Positions 46,361 to 56,022 of a stretch of 64,000 bases of DNA are shown here, in pieces. The notes beneath the pieces are model-generated. The model ran no database searches. It was not told where the DNA came from and worked only from the letters and a program-made list of their open reading frames with translations. Position numbers and translations under genes: made by a program. How positions within the stretch are numbered: position 1 is the stretch's first letter; the number at the start of each line of letters is the position of its first letter. Source of the stretch: Fulvia fulva (taxonomy: Eukaryota > Ascomycota > Dothideomycetes > Mycosphaerellales > Mycosphaerellaceae); NCBI RefSeq assembly GCF_020509005.1, contig NC_063015.1:5876501-5940500 (forward strand). The letters run 5' to 3'.

Positions 46361-46915
46361 CTAGAGTGTATGGTGTTGAAGAGGCCCGACCAATTCTGCC
46401 ACTTCGCCGAGTGTCAGGGCGCTTACCTTCAGAAAGTGAGTTTGATGTGCTCCGACATTGAGCGTTTCGAGGATTGGTGGGATGTGGCGGCCGTGGCGAA
46501 TGTTGATAGTGCTTGAGATGCAGAGGGCTGCTGTTGCATTGGCATTGTTGGCTTCGCTGGTGATGGCCGTGTAGCTGGCCAGGAGTGTAGCGGCGAGTTG
46601 AGATGCGTAAGTTAAGGCGAAAGTCGCCCTGTCGCATTCGCGAATGGTGTTGAGGCTGTAGACGCTAGTTGTTGCTTCGGTGTTGCTGGTTTTGCACTTG
46701 GCAAGAGGAGTGATAGCGTGTGGAATAGCTCGATTTGTGGCCATAGTGCTGTGTCTGGGACGCAGATGGCCATTGCTTCGGTGTTGCTGACGTTTCTGGT
46801 GGCAAGACTTGTGAAGGCAAGTTAAGATGTTTGGCTCCAGGCGACAGCCGTGATGTCCAGATCGTCGGATGCATGATCCGTTTTGGCATGCAACAACTTC
46901 ATCCTGACTCCCCAT
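46361..46915 (-). CDS. Uncertain open frame, repeat-like protein
   Basis: An ATG at 46915 opens 184 residues on the minus strand. The C-terminal 90 residues look protein-like ('FALTYASQLAATLLASYTAI', then 'SSTINIRHGRHIPPILETLN'). The N-terminal half is Cys/His/Ser-rich and less convincing. Another minus frame over the N-terminal half gives 'TEAMAICVPDTALWPQIELF', which resembles the C-terminal repeat, so this may be a decayed tandem-repeat (armadillo-like) protein whose frame was broken. I cannot name it. Treat as a candidate gene or pseudogene. Confidence 0.3.
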   Translation of the reverse strand: MGSQDEVVACQNGSCIRRSGHHGCRLEPNILTCLHKSCHQKRQQHRSNGHLRPRHSTMATNRAIPHAITPLAKCKTSNTEATTSVYSLNTIRECDRATFALTYASQLAATLLASYTAITSEANNANATAALCISSTINIRHGRHIPPILETLNVGAHQTHFLKVSALTLGEVAELVGPLQHHTL

Positions 46916-47081
46916 CTCCGTGTTGTGGTAGCGATATGCAAAGGTGGACTGTGCTATGCCTCATCTGCACGCCAGCCGAAGACCTCTCCAGAGGCCGATG
47001 ATGCTGAGAATGAAAGAAACGGCTCATGTGTCGACGTGAGTCCACATTGCAGTTGCAGGTGGCGAGGAGCGCAACAGCGAG

Positions 47082-48364
47082 CTAAGTCCCTTGCCCATAG
47101 TTGGATGTGCTGATTCCCAGATCGCTCATGGCGATGAGAAGCGGTTCGGGTGGTGCCAGACCGAGGCTGTAGAACCTGTCTCTCAGGAGGAGAAAGCAAT
47201 ATCTGTCTCGGCTTGGCCGAATTTGTTGTAGCTGTTGGAGAAGTCGAGGCTGGATGAGCGTGCCGGGGCTGATTCGTTGCAGTTGAATCTGGGTAAGCTT
47301 TCTGAAGCCAATTCGCTGAGGTGGAAGTCTTGCCTTTGTGCAGATGGGCTGCGCTCTTCTGCAGACGGTGCTGATCGGTCGCCTGCTGAACTGAGCAACG
47401 AAGTGCTTCGCACCCGTAGCCGCCACACGTTCAGCTGCAAAAAGGCTGATGCCAGATGCTGGTGCCATGGCTAGGGTGTGCTTTGGTTCAGAGCTTGCGG
47501 ACCAGATCTTGCTGGCCAGCAGACTTTTGAGTTTCGGGCTACAGGACAGTTCTCTCGTGCGATGGCTATCTGCGGTGAGTCAGCGTGATCGAGTGAGGTG
47601 AGAGAGATGAGCATACCGCTGCAGTCTAGCAACTCGGCTGTCTGATTGCTCGTCGTTGTGCGTTAACTGCCTGTTGACACTGTCAGTGTCGTGCAACCAC
47701 TCAATGATCCACGGATTCACCTCGTGTCGGGACACTATCCAGAGCCTATGTCCAGCATTCATCATCAGTGAGCCCAGTCGTTCGAGGATCGTGTGTACTG
47801 AAAGGCTCACAGCAGAAACTTCATTGGGCGTCGGATATCCTGGGAGGTTGCGGGGACGTTGCGCTCTCGCGACAGGCGGCATCCTGTGTTCCTTGGAGCG
47901 GGTAATGGCCTTGAATGCGTCATGTTGAAGTAGCGGCTCGCAGTGTCGTCGAGTGTTGCTCTCGATAACCCTCCCCATAGATTGACGACAGATAGGGTCG
48001 AGGGTGCGGTGCAGGACCTGAAGCAGGAAGTTGCCTCCAGGTCTGGACTGTGAGCTTCGATGCTCAGAAGCTCACCAGAAGTGATGGCGTGTGCTGTACA
48101 GTTCCATCTCTTGCCAACTTTGACTCTGGCGCTTGAGAATCGATGGCTGGACAGATGGGCAACCCGAAATACCTCGTTCGACGAGTCCGGGCTGACATCT
48201 CTTCCTTTTGGCAGTGGAAATGTAGCTCTCGACCGTCTCTTTCTTCTTTCGTATGAGTCGGGATTCGAATGAGGGCGGACGTAGAATGTGCTGAAGGAGC
48301 GGCTGCTGCCTTTAGGTTCTGGTGTCTGGTGGTTCCAAAAGAGGCCGCCGCCAACATTGGGCAT
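47082..48364 (-). pseudogene. Decayed minus-strand coding region, frame shifts
   Basis: Coding-like sequence moves between frames. From an ATG at 48364 a 185-residue frame reads MPNVGGGLFWNHQTPEPKG... to a TGA at 47807. Overlapping it, another minus frame reads 'NFLLQVLHRTLDPICRQSMG' and continues through 'HTILERLGSLMMNAGHRLWI' to a stop at 47580. Further down, an ATG at 47468 opens 128 codons to 47082. None has a recognised domain. The pattern fits a larger gene broken by indels, or a multi-exon gene whose introns I could not place; a GTGAGC...TCACAG pair near 48080-48053 is too short (28 bp) to be one. It is kept as one uncertain region. Confidence 0.3.
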
Positions 48365-48935
48365 GATGATGGCGATGGCGAGAAGACTGGCATTCGGTGT
48401 AGTAGTGTGGCGTGTTTGGGCTGGACAGCGAGCGAACAACGGCTGTCTGGATCAGGTGGCACGTTGATCGATGACCGGCCCTCAAAGAGGTGTCATTTGG
48501 TGGATTGCCTGATGGTATGTGCTGCTGAGCTGGCGAAGATGTGGCAGGGGTCGTGAGCAGCGTGGGCGATGTTGAGAGTGTTCCTCGTTGTATCTCGCCG
48601 AGCATCAGAGTTCTGTGTCGCAGTCGGATAGGCTTCACCGCTGGTGGCAGCCTTCGTCATCCTCTAAGGGAGGGTATTGGTTTGAGGAGACTGTGGCATT
48701 GTCAGTGCCGTGATCATGGAACATCATTGAGAGGCTAGCGTACCTACCACGACGCCCTCTCCATCACATTTGTCGACTTTGATGGTCCTCGGTGGCACAA
48801 CACTCGCAGCTTGGCTTTGATCTCGATGTGCCTTCAGGCCCACGGACGCAAGACCTTCAGCCACTTCGCCGTTGGTTGATATTGCCGAGCAGTCTTGAAG
48901 TGTGTGGTGTGTCGCTCAAATCATGAAGTATGGGC
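48365..48935. other. No convincing gene
   Basis: Only short frames on both strands; it could contain an upstream part of the decayed region to its left or a downstream part of the frame to its right. Confidence 0.35.
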
Positions 48936-49493
48936 TCAAAGACGAAGCAAGATCGGCTCAGGTTGGACGTATCTGCGTGAAGTCTCGTGATTGTTGCCGT
49001 CGACATGATGAAGCCCTTGGTCTGGAGCAGCAGCTCTCGCAGATCTGTAGGTATCCTGCTTCGATGATTGCTGGCGGTCGTTGCGACTGGGTGGTGTCGA
49101 TCGTCCAACGTGAGGTAGTGGCATGCGGTGCTTGAAGACTGCGCTTTGATGCTTGTCGTACCGTTTGATGCTTTTGTTCAGTCGATTGAGGTGTTCAACA
49201 GGATCGTAAGGTATTGATCGTATGCCGAGAAGTATTGACTTGCGGCGCTGGAGGATTGCGCTTTGATGTTTATCGTACCGCGTGATGATTTCGTTCGACC
49301 GATCGCAGCGCTCGACAGAATCGTGAGGTATTGATCGCTTGTCGAGAGGTACACCGCTACCACCTCTTTGATGTAGCTTCCCACCAAAAAAGCTCATCGT
49401 TGCCAAAGTACTCAGAAAGGTCTCGCCTCCACATTCTGACATCAATGCAGGAACAAATTCCACACTTTCGATTGTCGACACGTCAGTCTCCAT
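48936..49493 (-). CDS. Hypothetical protein with a two-unit internal repeat
   Basis: An ATG at 49493 opens 185 residues on the minus strand (METDVSTIESVEFVPALMSE). The middle contains two copies of a 39-residue unit with the signature RSIP(H/Y)D(S/P)VE...KRYDKHQSA, coded by a 117-bp tandem duplication (about 49134-49367). The N-terminus 'SECGGETFLSTLATMSFFGG' could be a poorly hydrophobic helix but not a clear signal. The C-terminal 40 residues are Gln/Ser/Arg-rich. Family not recognised. The repeat being preserved at the protein level (most differences leave the signature intact) argues for past coding use. Confidence 0.4.
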   Translation of the reverse strand: METDVSTIESVEFVPALMSECGGETFLSTLATMSFFGGKLHQRGGSGVPLDKRSIPHDSVERCDRSNEIITRYDKHQSAILQRRKSILLGIRSIPYDPVEHLNRLNKSIKRYDKHQSAVFKHRMPLPHVGRSTPPSRNDRQQSSKQDTYRSARAAAPDQGLHHVDGNNHETSRRYVQPEPILLRL

Positions 49494-49877
49494 AGACTAA
49501 TGACCCCTCCCGTCTGCTGTCCGAAGACACCCAGAGACCACGACTGGGACGTGGGAGTAGGCTTTTGGCCTCCACAAACCAACCCCTGAGGGGAATGGCC
49601 TGCCCTTCTCATCCGGATTATGAAAAGGTCATCAGTGACACCAAGGAACCGGTACAGGTGCTTTCCGAAGAAGACGACCCAGTACCGCCGCCGAGGATAG
49701 GGACTGGAAGTGCCATGGAATGCACGCGATCATGTTGGATGATTCGCCATGGGCTTGGGTGTCGCCGTCCGAGATCCTTCACCTCGCTTGTATGCCGGTG
49801 AGGTAGTTGCTCATAGGCCGCTCCACCATGACGGAGTCTTGTCACCTCCTGGTTGAAGCAGGAGGGCCATGGATTTC
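49494..49877. other. Downstream of RNase H gene 1, nothing certain
   Basis: A minus-strand open frame (about 50016-49618, no splice link found) overlaps the RNase H gene end and may be its former extension or a shadow. No independent gene is supported. Confidence 0.3.
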
Positions 49878-50522
49878 TCAAGACTGGTGTGGCAGAAGTT
49901 GCCCATTCGCGTAGGTCCAGGTACACGAATCGCAGCCTTCCCCAGCCTTGTTGCGCGCATGTGTCGCCAGTGAATCCGCTATTCGGTTGCCCTGGCAGGA
50001 ACTGCGAGGAACCCACTCAAAGACAACCTCTTTGCCGCATGACTCGAACCATTCCGTCAGCTCGACGATATGCTCGACTCTTGTGCCCCTGTAGTGACCG
50101 AACGATGAAAGAACAGCCTGTATGTAGGCTAACGCGGCGACGCAATCCGACACGACGACTAATCGGCCGAATGTCTCATTGGTCTGGACCCCAATGAAAT
50201 CGCTGGCGGCGTAGTCTATTGCGCGATAAATCGCACTCAACTCCACCTCCACCGTGCTGCGTTCTTGCAGACACCAAGTTAGACCATGCCACTGGGAAGT
50301 GGACTTGCTTCGGAACACGAATGCTCCGCCGCCGGCCTTGTACTCGTCGCGCACAAATCGGACGTCCTGGTCTGTCAGCACGCCATCGGTGTAGATGACG
50401 GCCTCCTCGACAGCCACGTCTGTCGGGCCATTGTACGTCTTCCTCTCCACGTCCACCGCCCCTCCAACCTGTGTTGGGCCTGTGCAGACCCACCGCGTGA
50501 CCGGCGCGGGGGTTGCTGCCAT
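49878..50522 (-). CDS. RNase H-type domain protein 1
   Basis: A single exon of 214 residues from an ATG at 50522. The ribonuclease H fold is visible with its acidic residues in order: Asp46 in 'VIYTDGVLT', Glu94 in 'VEVELSAIYRA', Asp126 in 'LVVVSDCVAAL' and Asp183 in 'NRIADSLATHA'. In active enzymes these bind the metal ions that cut RNA in RNA-DNA hybrids. The 'GNRIADSLA' ending is typical of retroelement-like and fungal stand-alone RNase H proteins. No reverse transcriptase surrounds it, so it is not part of an intact LINE. The gene lies next to decayed genes but has no internal stop. A second, more distant RNase H gene lies at 58042-58695. Role in the cell is unknown. Confidence 0.75.
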   Translation of the reverse strand: MAATPAPVTRWVCTGPTQVGGAVDVERKTYNGPTDVAVEEAVIYTDGVLTDQDVRFVRDEYKAGGGAFVFRSKSTSQWHGLTWCLQERSTVEVELSAIYRAIDYAASDFIGVQTNETFGRLVVVSDCVAALAYIQAVLSSFGHYRGTRVEHIVELTEWFESCGKEVVFEWVPRSSCQGNRIADSLATHARNKAGEGCDSCTWTYANGQLLPHQS

Positions 50523-50849
50523 CGTCGCTGTCGTCGTCGTCGTGGTCGTTGCTGTTGTTGTTGCTGTTGTGGTGCTCGTGGTGATGGCTGCTGTGGTGGT
50601 GTTGCGTTGTGAGGAAGCGGAACGATAAAACGCATGAAATTTGCTATGCTACAAAAGCTCACGCCCCGCCACTCGCCGCAAATCTGATACATTTACCACC
50701 CCTGTCACTTTTTGAAAACGCTCAATCGCTTGTGCCCGCTCCTCACATACTGCGATACTGTCAGTTACTCGATGTCATGCTGTTAATCCATCCCTTGTTA
50801 CATTCAAGCTGCCGAAACGACGATGCAGGCAGTTGTGCTCGACGCGATA
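50523..50849. other. Upstream region with trinucleotide tract
   Basis: About 50525-50600 is a degenerate GTC/GTT/GTG repeat on the plus strand (ACG/ACA/CAC on the coding strand of the RNase H gene), just before its ATG. It is probably 5' untranslated. An ATG at 50634 reads this tract in a different frame as poly-Gln/Arg, which I take as a shadow. Confidence 0.45.
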
Positions 50850-52046
50850 TCAGAGCCGCATCATACGCTCCGCCTGCGCAGCATCCTTGCCATTCGATGC
50901 GGCTCCCTGTCTCCCTCGCATCTTCTTGATCTTGCGGTCACCTTCGAAGTGCTCAGCGTGGACCTCTTCGGCGATCTCGCGTTTCCGAGAGATATCATGG
51001 ACTGGAGTTGATGCACGGAGTCGGTGGGAAGAGATACGATTCTGCGCTCCAGGCACTGCGCCTGGAGCGAATACTGCCACGTCGTCGATGGATGCAGAGG
51101 AGCTCGAGGATACGGCAGATGATTGTGGCAGCAGTCGCGTATGAGAAGGCATTGCCGCTGCGGTATCGTGACTGGTAGGGTGACTCTCACTATCCACAGC
51201 CTTCTGCTCATCTGGCCTGGACGATATGATTCTTTCTGGTGCAGTCGAGGCGTGCTCTGATAGCCACGACATTCGGGAATCCGGTCTGGACATCTGAGAG
51301 CCACTGGTACTGGCGGCAGCTTGTCGTCCTCTCGAGCCCTTGTTGCCTTCTCCATCTGGACCTCGCGGATTCATACCCACCGCCTGCTGGCGTGGCTTTT
51401 AGAAGATCTCGTTTGCTCTGAAGCTCATGTCCATCTCGTCTTCGCCTGCGTTGTATCTAGTCTTGTCCTCCTCGTCCAAGCCACGGCGGTATTCGACTTC
51501 ACCATCCGACATCCCATCTTCTTCCCAATCTGAATCGTAAATCTGCGTTCGGGCTGGCATAGGCATTCTGGTCCGCGGACGCGCTGATTGCAGGGGATAC
51601 CGGATTGATTGGGCTCAGCTCACGAGTATAGTGTCGGTTGGGATCAAAGTTACGGGCGAGCAGTCACTGCTTTGCGAAGGAAGAACCCGGGATCCTGGAA
51701 GACGAGATGTGGTAGATGGTACAGCGTCTCGGTAGAAGGACGGTCGGGAAAACAACATCGGAGAGTAAGGCGTTGTTGAGTTTGCGACAGAGATAGGTGA
51801 TCGAGACACGTGTCGAGAAATGTTTACTACCAAGTCCACGACTTCCGGTGAATCATTGCAGAGCCCGACGATTCCCGCATTGCACATGCAACAGAACGCG
51901 CTCCACCCGGGTCCCCCGCGTACCTTACGATCGCCTGACCAGACCCCACGGCGGAGCTGCCCTCGGTCGATGGATACTGCCGAGAGGTCTGTTCCCTTAC
52001 GCCGCTGTATGTGACAGTTCCAGAAAACTGCGAGCTGCGTACTCAA
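50850..52046 (-). pseudogene. Long minus-strand frame with two in-frame stops
   Basis: One minus frame is open over 399 codons except for TGA at 51615-51617 and TAA at 51399-51401. Segments on both sides look protein-like: 'MCNAGIVGLCNDSPEVVDLV' upstream, then an acidic 'RMPMPARTQIYDSDWEEDGM' block with 'EVEYRRGLDEEDK', then a Ser/Arg-rich disordered tail with 'GSQMSRPDSRMSWLSEHAS' and a lysine-rich 'GDRKIKKMRGRQG' near the end. CGA to TGA and CAA to TAA would explain the stops. No ATG at the far N-terminus was found (the frame begins at a TTG), so the true start may be the ATG near 51886 or at 51566. Family unknown. Confidence 0.45.
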
Positions 52047-52137
52047 CTACTCACGTCCAAGCGACACTGGGCATCTTCAGTGCCATGGAACATGAACTTA
52101 GGTCTTCCGTACACCAACACATTACCAGCTCGGCATC

Positions 52138-53166
52138 ATGCGTCGCGAATATCGCGGCGCAGTACCCCAGTCGGTCGACGTCGTGGGCCTCGCTCGCAGG
52201 AACCGGCGAGGGCCGATGTATGAAGGAGCTTTCGACCCAGTACTACTATGGTCTCAGAGAGGCCCCAGTGTAGCAGCTGTAGTAACAAAAGCGCATGTGT
52301 GACACTCTCTACTGGCACGCATGGACTCCACCGACAACGCCATTCCCGCCGAGATACTGCACATGATATTTGAGCATCTTAGCATCGGCCTGCAAAGCCG
52401 ACTCAGCGACACGTTCATGAATACCTGATACATCGGCTTCGACGCCATGAACGCCCTGATCGAGGAGCAGGTCAGTCACTTTCCGAGTCGCCGCTTACGA
52501 CGAATCGGGTTCGGCGCCTTTTGCCAGGTTATGGTCTTCAATTGAGGAGGGTTGGATCTGACAGACTTCCTCTACGGTATTGACGCTAACACTATCGTTG
52601 AATACTTTGGTGATCAGGTCGAGAATGTTGTCAACCTACGCTTTTCGGCCGACTGTTACCATCTGGACTATAGGACGATGGATGAGCTGGAGATCGTCGA
52701 CATTGAGGAAGAAGCGTCCCAGCAAAGGGAACGTGCCAACATCGAGCAAGCACTCGTGTTGAAGACCAAGCTGGAAGCGCTTGAAACCATCACCTTCGAC
52801 CTCCAGGACTTCGCCGACTACCTCAATCTCGGCCGGCTTGACATGCCGTACGTTGACACCTACCACTACTTGCTCCAGCTGATCTTCGCCGACTGGTGGA
52901 CTGTGCTGAAGGTATTCCTCAAAGGCCTCCAGGCCTTGGCAGATCGTAGAATCAGCATCGTCCTACGGGTCGTCTGGCGGTATTTGATCTATCCTTACAC
53001 GAGAGAGGACGCTTTGACGGTGATTCCAGCAGTGCCGCTGGGCAAAGAGGACGATGTGCTGAAAGTGTGTGCCGCCTTGCTCAAGCCTTTCCAGGATGGT
53101 GTGGATTAGACACAGGCTCGAGAAGAGCACGAAGAGACGGAGATGAATAGGTGCATGTCGGATTGA
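52138..53166 (+). pseudogene. MSD-family paralogue 4, four in-frame stops, no frameshift
   Basis: From an ATG at 52138 (MRREYRGAVPQSVDVVGLAR) the frame aligns residue by residue with the intact neighbour at 53793 (MRTRSQGGVPRTVDVVQLAR) through to 'NRCMSD' and a TGA at 53164-53166. It has 343 codons against 340. It is broken by TGA at 52300-52302, 52426-52428 and 52543-52545 and TAG at 53107-53109. The first and third TGA align with Arg and the TAG with Gln in paralogue 5, as expected for C-to-T changes. The core reads 'LLARMDSTDNAIPAEILHMI'. The absence of any indel says the decay is recent and substitution-driven. Confidence 0.75.
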
Positions 53167-53792
53167 CTTGCTTGTAGAGGGAGCGGAGGGAGGTAATATA
53201 GAACTTCGACTTTCCTAGACTCGCGACCGCATGCGGAAGATGCGAGGAAGCAGGTCTTTGTTCTCAGCAGCACCACTTACAGAAAGCTCACACCGCAGGG
53301 TGCGATACTACGTAGGTAGCTTTTGCAGTAGACTGAGTTCGAAGACATACATTCTCTTATCCTTGACTGGCCAAGAGCTCCGTAATCCATACAAGCCCAA
53401 AGTTTTTCATTCCTGCCTATGCTACTAACTAGAAAGGAAAATTGGGCAAAATGCTGCTAAGCTCATGTCTCGCGAGGTCGATGCAGAAAGGAGGCTAGAT
53501 AAAGACGGGATGCCATCTTGTTATTTTGTTCTAGTACCGTCAAGTTACATCGTGAAGTACTTTGCTGCCGAGTCCATGGCTTGCGATGAATGGGCCCTCG
53601 ACCGGGCTTTCGCGCATATCACATGCTACGGACTTGATTCGGGCGAGTGCCGCGGCGGAGCACGGCTCTTCAGCTACTTTAGACTTCCATTAGATACATC
53701 AGCTTCTTCGACTTCCTCTTGGTCCTCACACCTGCGCAGACACTAATTGCACACATCGACATTCTCAAAGACCGACAGATTACACCAACAAC
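53167..53792. other. Intergenic between paralogues 4 and 5
   Basis: No gene is supported. A frame from an ATG at 53465 gives 93 residues of unremarkable composition. Confidence 0.4.
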
Positions 53793-54812
53793 ATGCGCAC
53801 CAGATCCCAGGGCGGTGTTCCACGTACGGTGGATGTGGTGCAGCTTGCTCGCGACCAAAGAGGCCTCGACAGATTGGAAGGGTGGGTGGAGGGATATAGT
53901 GCCGGCTTTACGCCTCAGTGGTGGGCCCAGACACCGGTCGGATACGGGACCGTGGCTAAACAGGCTCATGTGCGTCACGAGCTTCTTAGTCGCCTCGACG
54001 CCACTGGTGACCGGACCATCCCAGCCGAGATCATCATCACGATATTCGAGTACCTTGGTATGGCTCTGGAGGATCGGATGCATGGCACCTACCCAAAGTA
54101 CCACATCACCTTCGACGATATGAATGACTTGATCGAGGACGTCTTCAGTCACTTTCCAAGTGCCCGACTGCGACGGACTGCGTTTGAGGCATTTCGCAAG
54201 GTCATGGTGTTCGTCAGGAACGACCATTGCGAGGAGGACGTCATCGACGGCATCGATGCCAAGGCTATCACGACTCACTTCGATGACCAACTGCGCAACG
54301 TCGTCAACCTGCACTTCCCGGTGTATCTGCGATATATTCCGGACGTGATCGACGACCCAGACCGGGAAGGCATCACATTGCAGGAGCTGCTTGCCAGACC
54401 CCGCAACGACAGAGAAGAGGCACTCAAACTGCAACACAAGATGCGACACCTGCGAACCGTCCTCGTTGACATCCGAGAGTTTGCTCACATCGGATCGACG
54501 GAGGACGCCACCTCATGGTTCGAGGACACAAGAGACGAGGTCAAGAGGCTGGTGGAGGGTGAATATGCCCCGATGCTCACAGCTTTCGTGGCGGGTCTTC
54601 ATGCTCTAGCCGGTGCGGGAATCAAGGTCCATCTACAGGTCAGCATGTATAACGGGTGGGAGAAAACGTTGAGCGCTGTTCAGCTTAGGGAAGAAATCAG
54701 CGTACAGGAGACTTGCAAAGCACTGCTCAAGCCCATCGAAGACGGCGTTCAGCAGACACGAGAACGTCACGCTTACGAGGATGCGGAGCAGGATAGGTGT
54801 ATGTCGGACTGA
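53793..54812 (+). CDS. MSD-family paralogue 5, intact (F-box-like core)
   Basis: 339 residues from an ATG at 53793 to a TGA at 54810-54812, ending 'EQDRCMSD'. N-terminal residues 1-60 carry Arg/Trp-rich sequence ('EGWVEGYSAGFTPQWWAQ'). The core at about 70-100 is 'LLSRLDATGDRTIPAEIIIT', then 'IFEYLGMALEDRM'. A helical acidic body follows, with 'DDMNDLIEDVFSHFPSARLR', and a C-terminal helix, 'TCKALLKPIEDGVQQTRERH'. No signal peptide or transmembrane helix is present. The 'IPAEIxxxIFEYL' stretch resembles F-box starts, but the rest shows no known repeat domain. It is the reference intact copy for the cluster; it sits next to its closest relative, the broken copy at 52138. Function unknown. Confidence 0.75.
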   Translation: MRTRSQGGVPRTVDVVQLARDQRGLDRLEGWVEGYSAGFTPQWWAQTPVGYGTVAKQAHVRHELLSRLDATGDRTIPAEIIITIFEYLGMALEDRMHGTYPKYHITFDDMNDLIEDVFSHFPSARLRRTAFEAFRKVMVFVRNDHCEEDVIDGIDAKAITTHFDDQLRNVVNLHFPVYLRYIPDVIDDPDREGITLQELLARPRNDREEALKLQHKMRHLRTVLVDIREFAHIGSTEDATSWFEDTRDEVKRLVEGEYAPMLTAFVAGLHALAGAGIKVHLQVSMYNGWEKTLSAVQLREEISVQETCKALLKPIEDGVQQTRERHAYEDAEQDRCMSD

Positions 54813-55056
54813 ATACAAGAAGAAGAATGCATGAAGGAGATCAGGAAGGACGAGCCTTGGAAGATGACTTCCTGCCTGCGACGGTGAGGGTGGCTTCCTG
54901 CACAAGGCAGTAACGCAGTCAATGCACGACAGGGACTAGGCCAGACTGGCTAGATCCAGCCGCATGCAGAACAAAGCAGCACATAAGTCGTTCAGCTTTG
55001 TTGACAGGAACAAAGGAAGCGCTGGACCACAGCACTTTGATGACATTAAGAGCAGT

Positions 55057-56022
55057 TTACCGGCTTTCTAGAATGGGTAGAAGCTCATCATCCAACAGTA
55101 CATGCCGCAGAAATGCCCAATTCTCCTCAGAGAAAATGAAAACTAAATGCAATTGCTGCTTTCCAATCTTGTCCCGTTTCGTCCGCCCTTGGCTTTGAAC
55201 ACACCGTGCAGTAGTAGTGATTTCTTCAAGCACGTGGAAAACCCCTCCTATCCTCTGCGTCATGTACTGCGCAAAGTGTCAGCAATATCTCGCGGGACCA
55301 TTGGCGAGATTGTCACTCCCAAGAGTGTTCGTTATCTTTGCCTGTGGATTGGATAGCTGGTTTCGCCAGTCCGTCACTGCAACATACAGCTCAAGGCGTC
55401 GGCTGGTGTTGACGAAACTGGCGCGAAGAGCAGTGATGAAGCTGGCGAGTCCAACGATTGCACTGTTGTGGAATTTGCCACTGTCTAGGCCTGTTGTGCG
55501 GGAGGCGCAGATCATGACGCGGTGCGTTGCTGCTGGCCAGTCCACCACTACACGGTGGAGCATCTAGCTGTTCATGCTGACCGTGGCCGCGAGAGGCGCA
55601 GCGGACAGACCTGACCAGGGAGCGTGACATCATGCTGGGAACTGGAGGTGACGTTCGAGTGATCATCAAGAGCAAGCTTGTTTAAGGCGTCGCTGATCCA
55701 CCAAAACCCCTGCGCCAGCGAATGTCAAGTTGGCAGTACGCTCAGCAATACTCAGGACATTCAGTGAATCGTAGAGAGCTCGAGGCCTATAACACTTGGT
55801 CATGTTCTGTGTCGGCGGTGACTCGTCGCCAGAGACTTTCATGATCGCTGTCAGCATCATACTTGCACCTCGAGATTCTCGGTCCTTACAGTCAGAAGGA
55901 GCACATTTCGACGATATGGGCTGAAAGCTATTGTGGGAATTAATCAGGATCACACCCTGATCGAGCTGGGAGGACATGGCAGCGGTGGCTCTCATCCTTT
56001 TGGTGCACATCGGAAGCAACAA
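55057..56022 (-). pseudogene. Possible decayed or multi-exon gene, minus strand
   Basis: Three consecutive minus frames have protein-like content: 56022-55666 ending 'YDSLNVLSIAERTANLTFAG' and 'GVLVDQRRLKQACS'; 55563-55279 with 'MICASRTTGLDSGKFHNSAI' and 'FITALRASFVNTSRRLELYV'; and 55263-55057 with 'GGVFHVLEEITTTARCVQSQ'. They could be exons of one gene, but I found no convincing intron borders, and stops lie between them. No domain recognised. Low certainty. Confidence 0.25.

Noticed and set aside
50375..50692. Gln/Arg-rich minus frame with an ATG at 50634
   Set aside because: Produced by reading the trinucleotide tract upstream of the RNase H gene in another frame; it clashes with the RNase H start.
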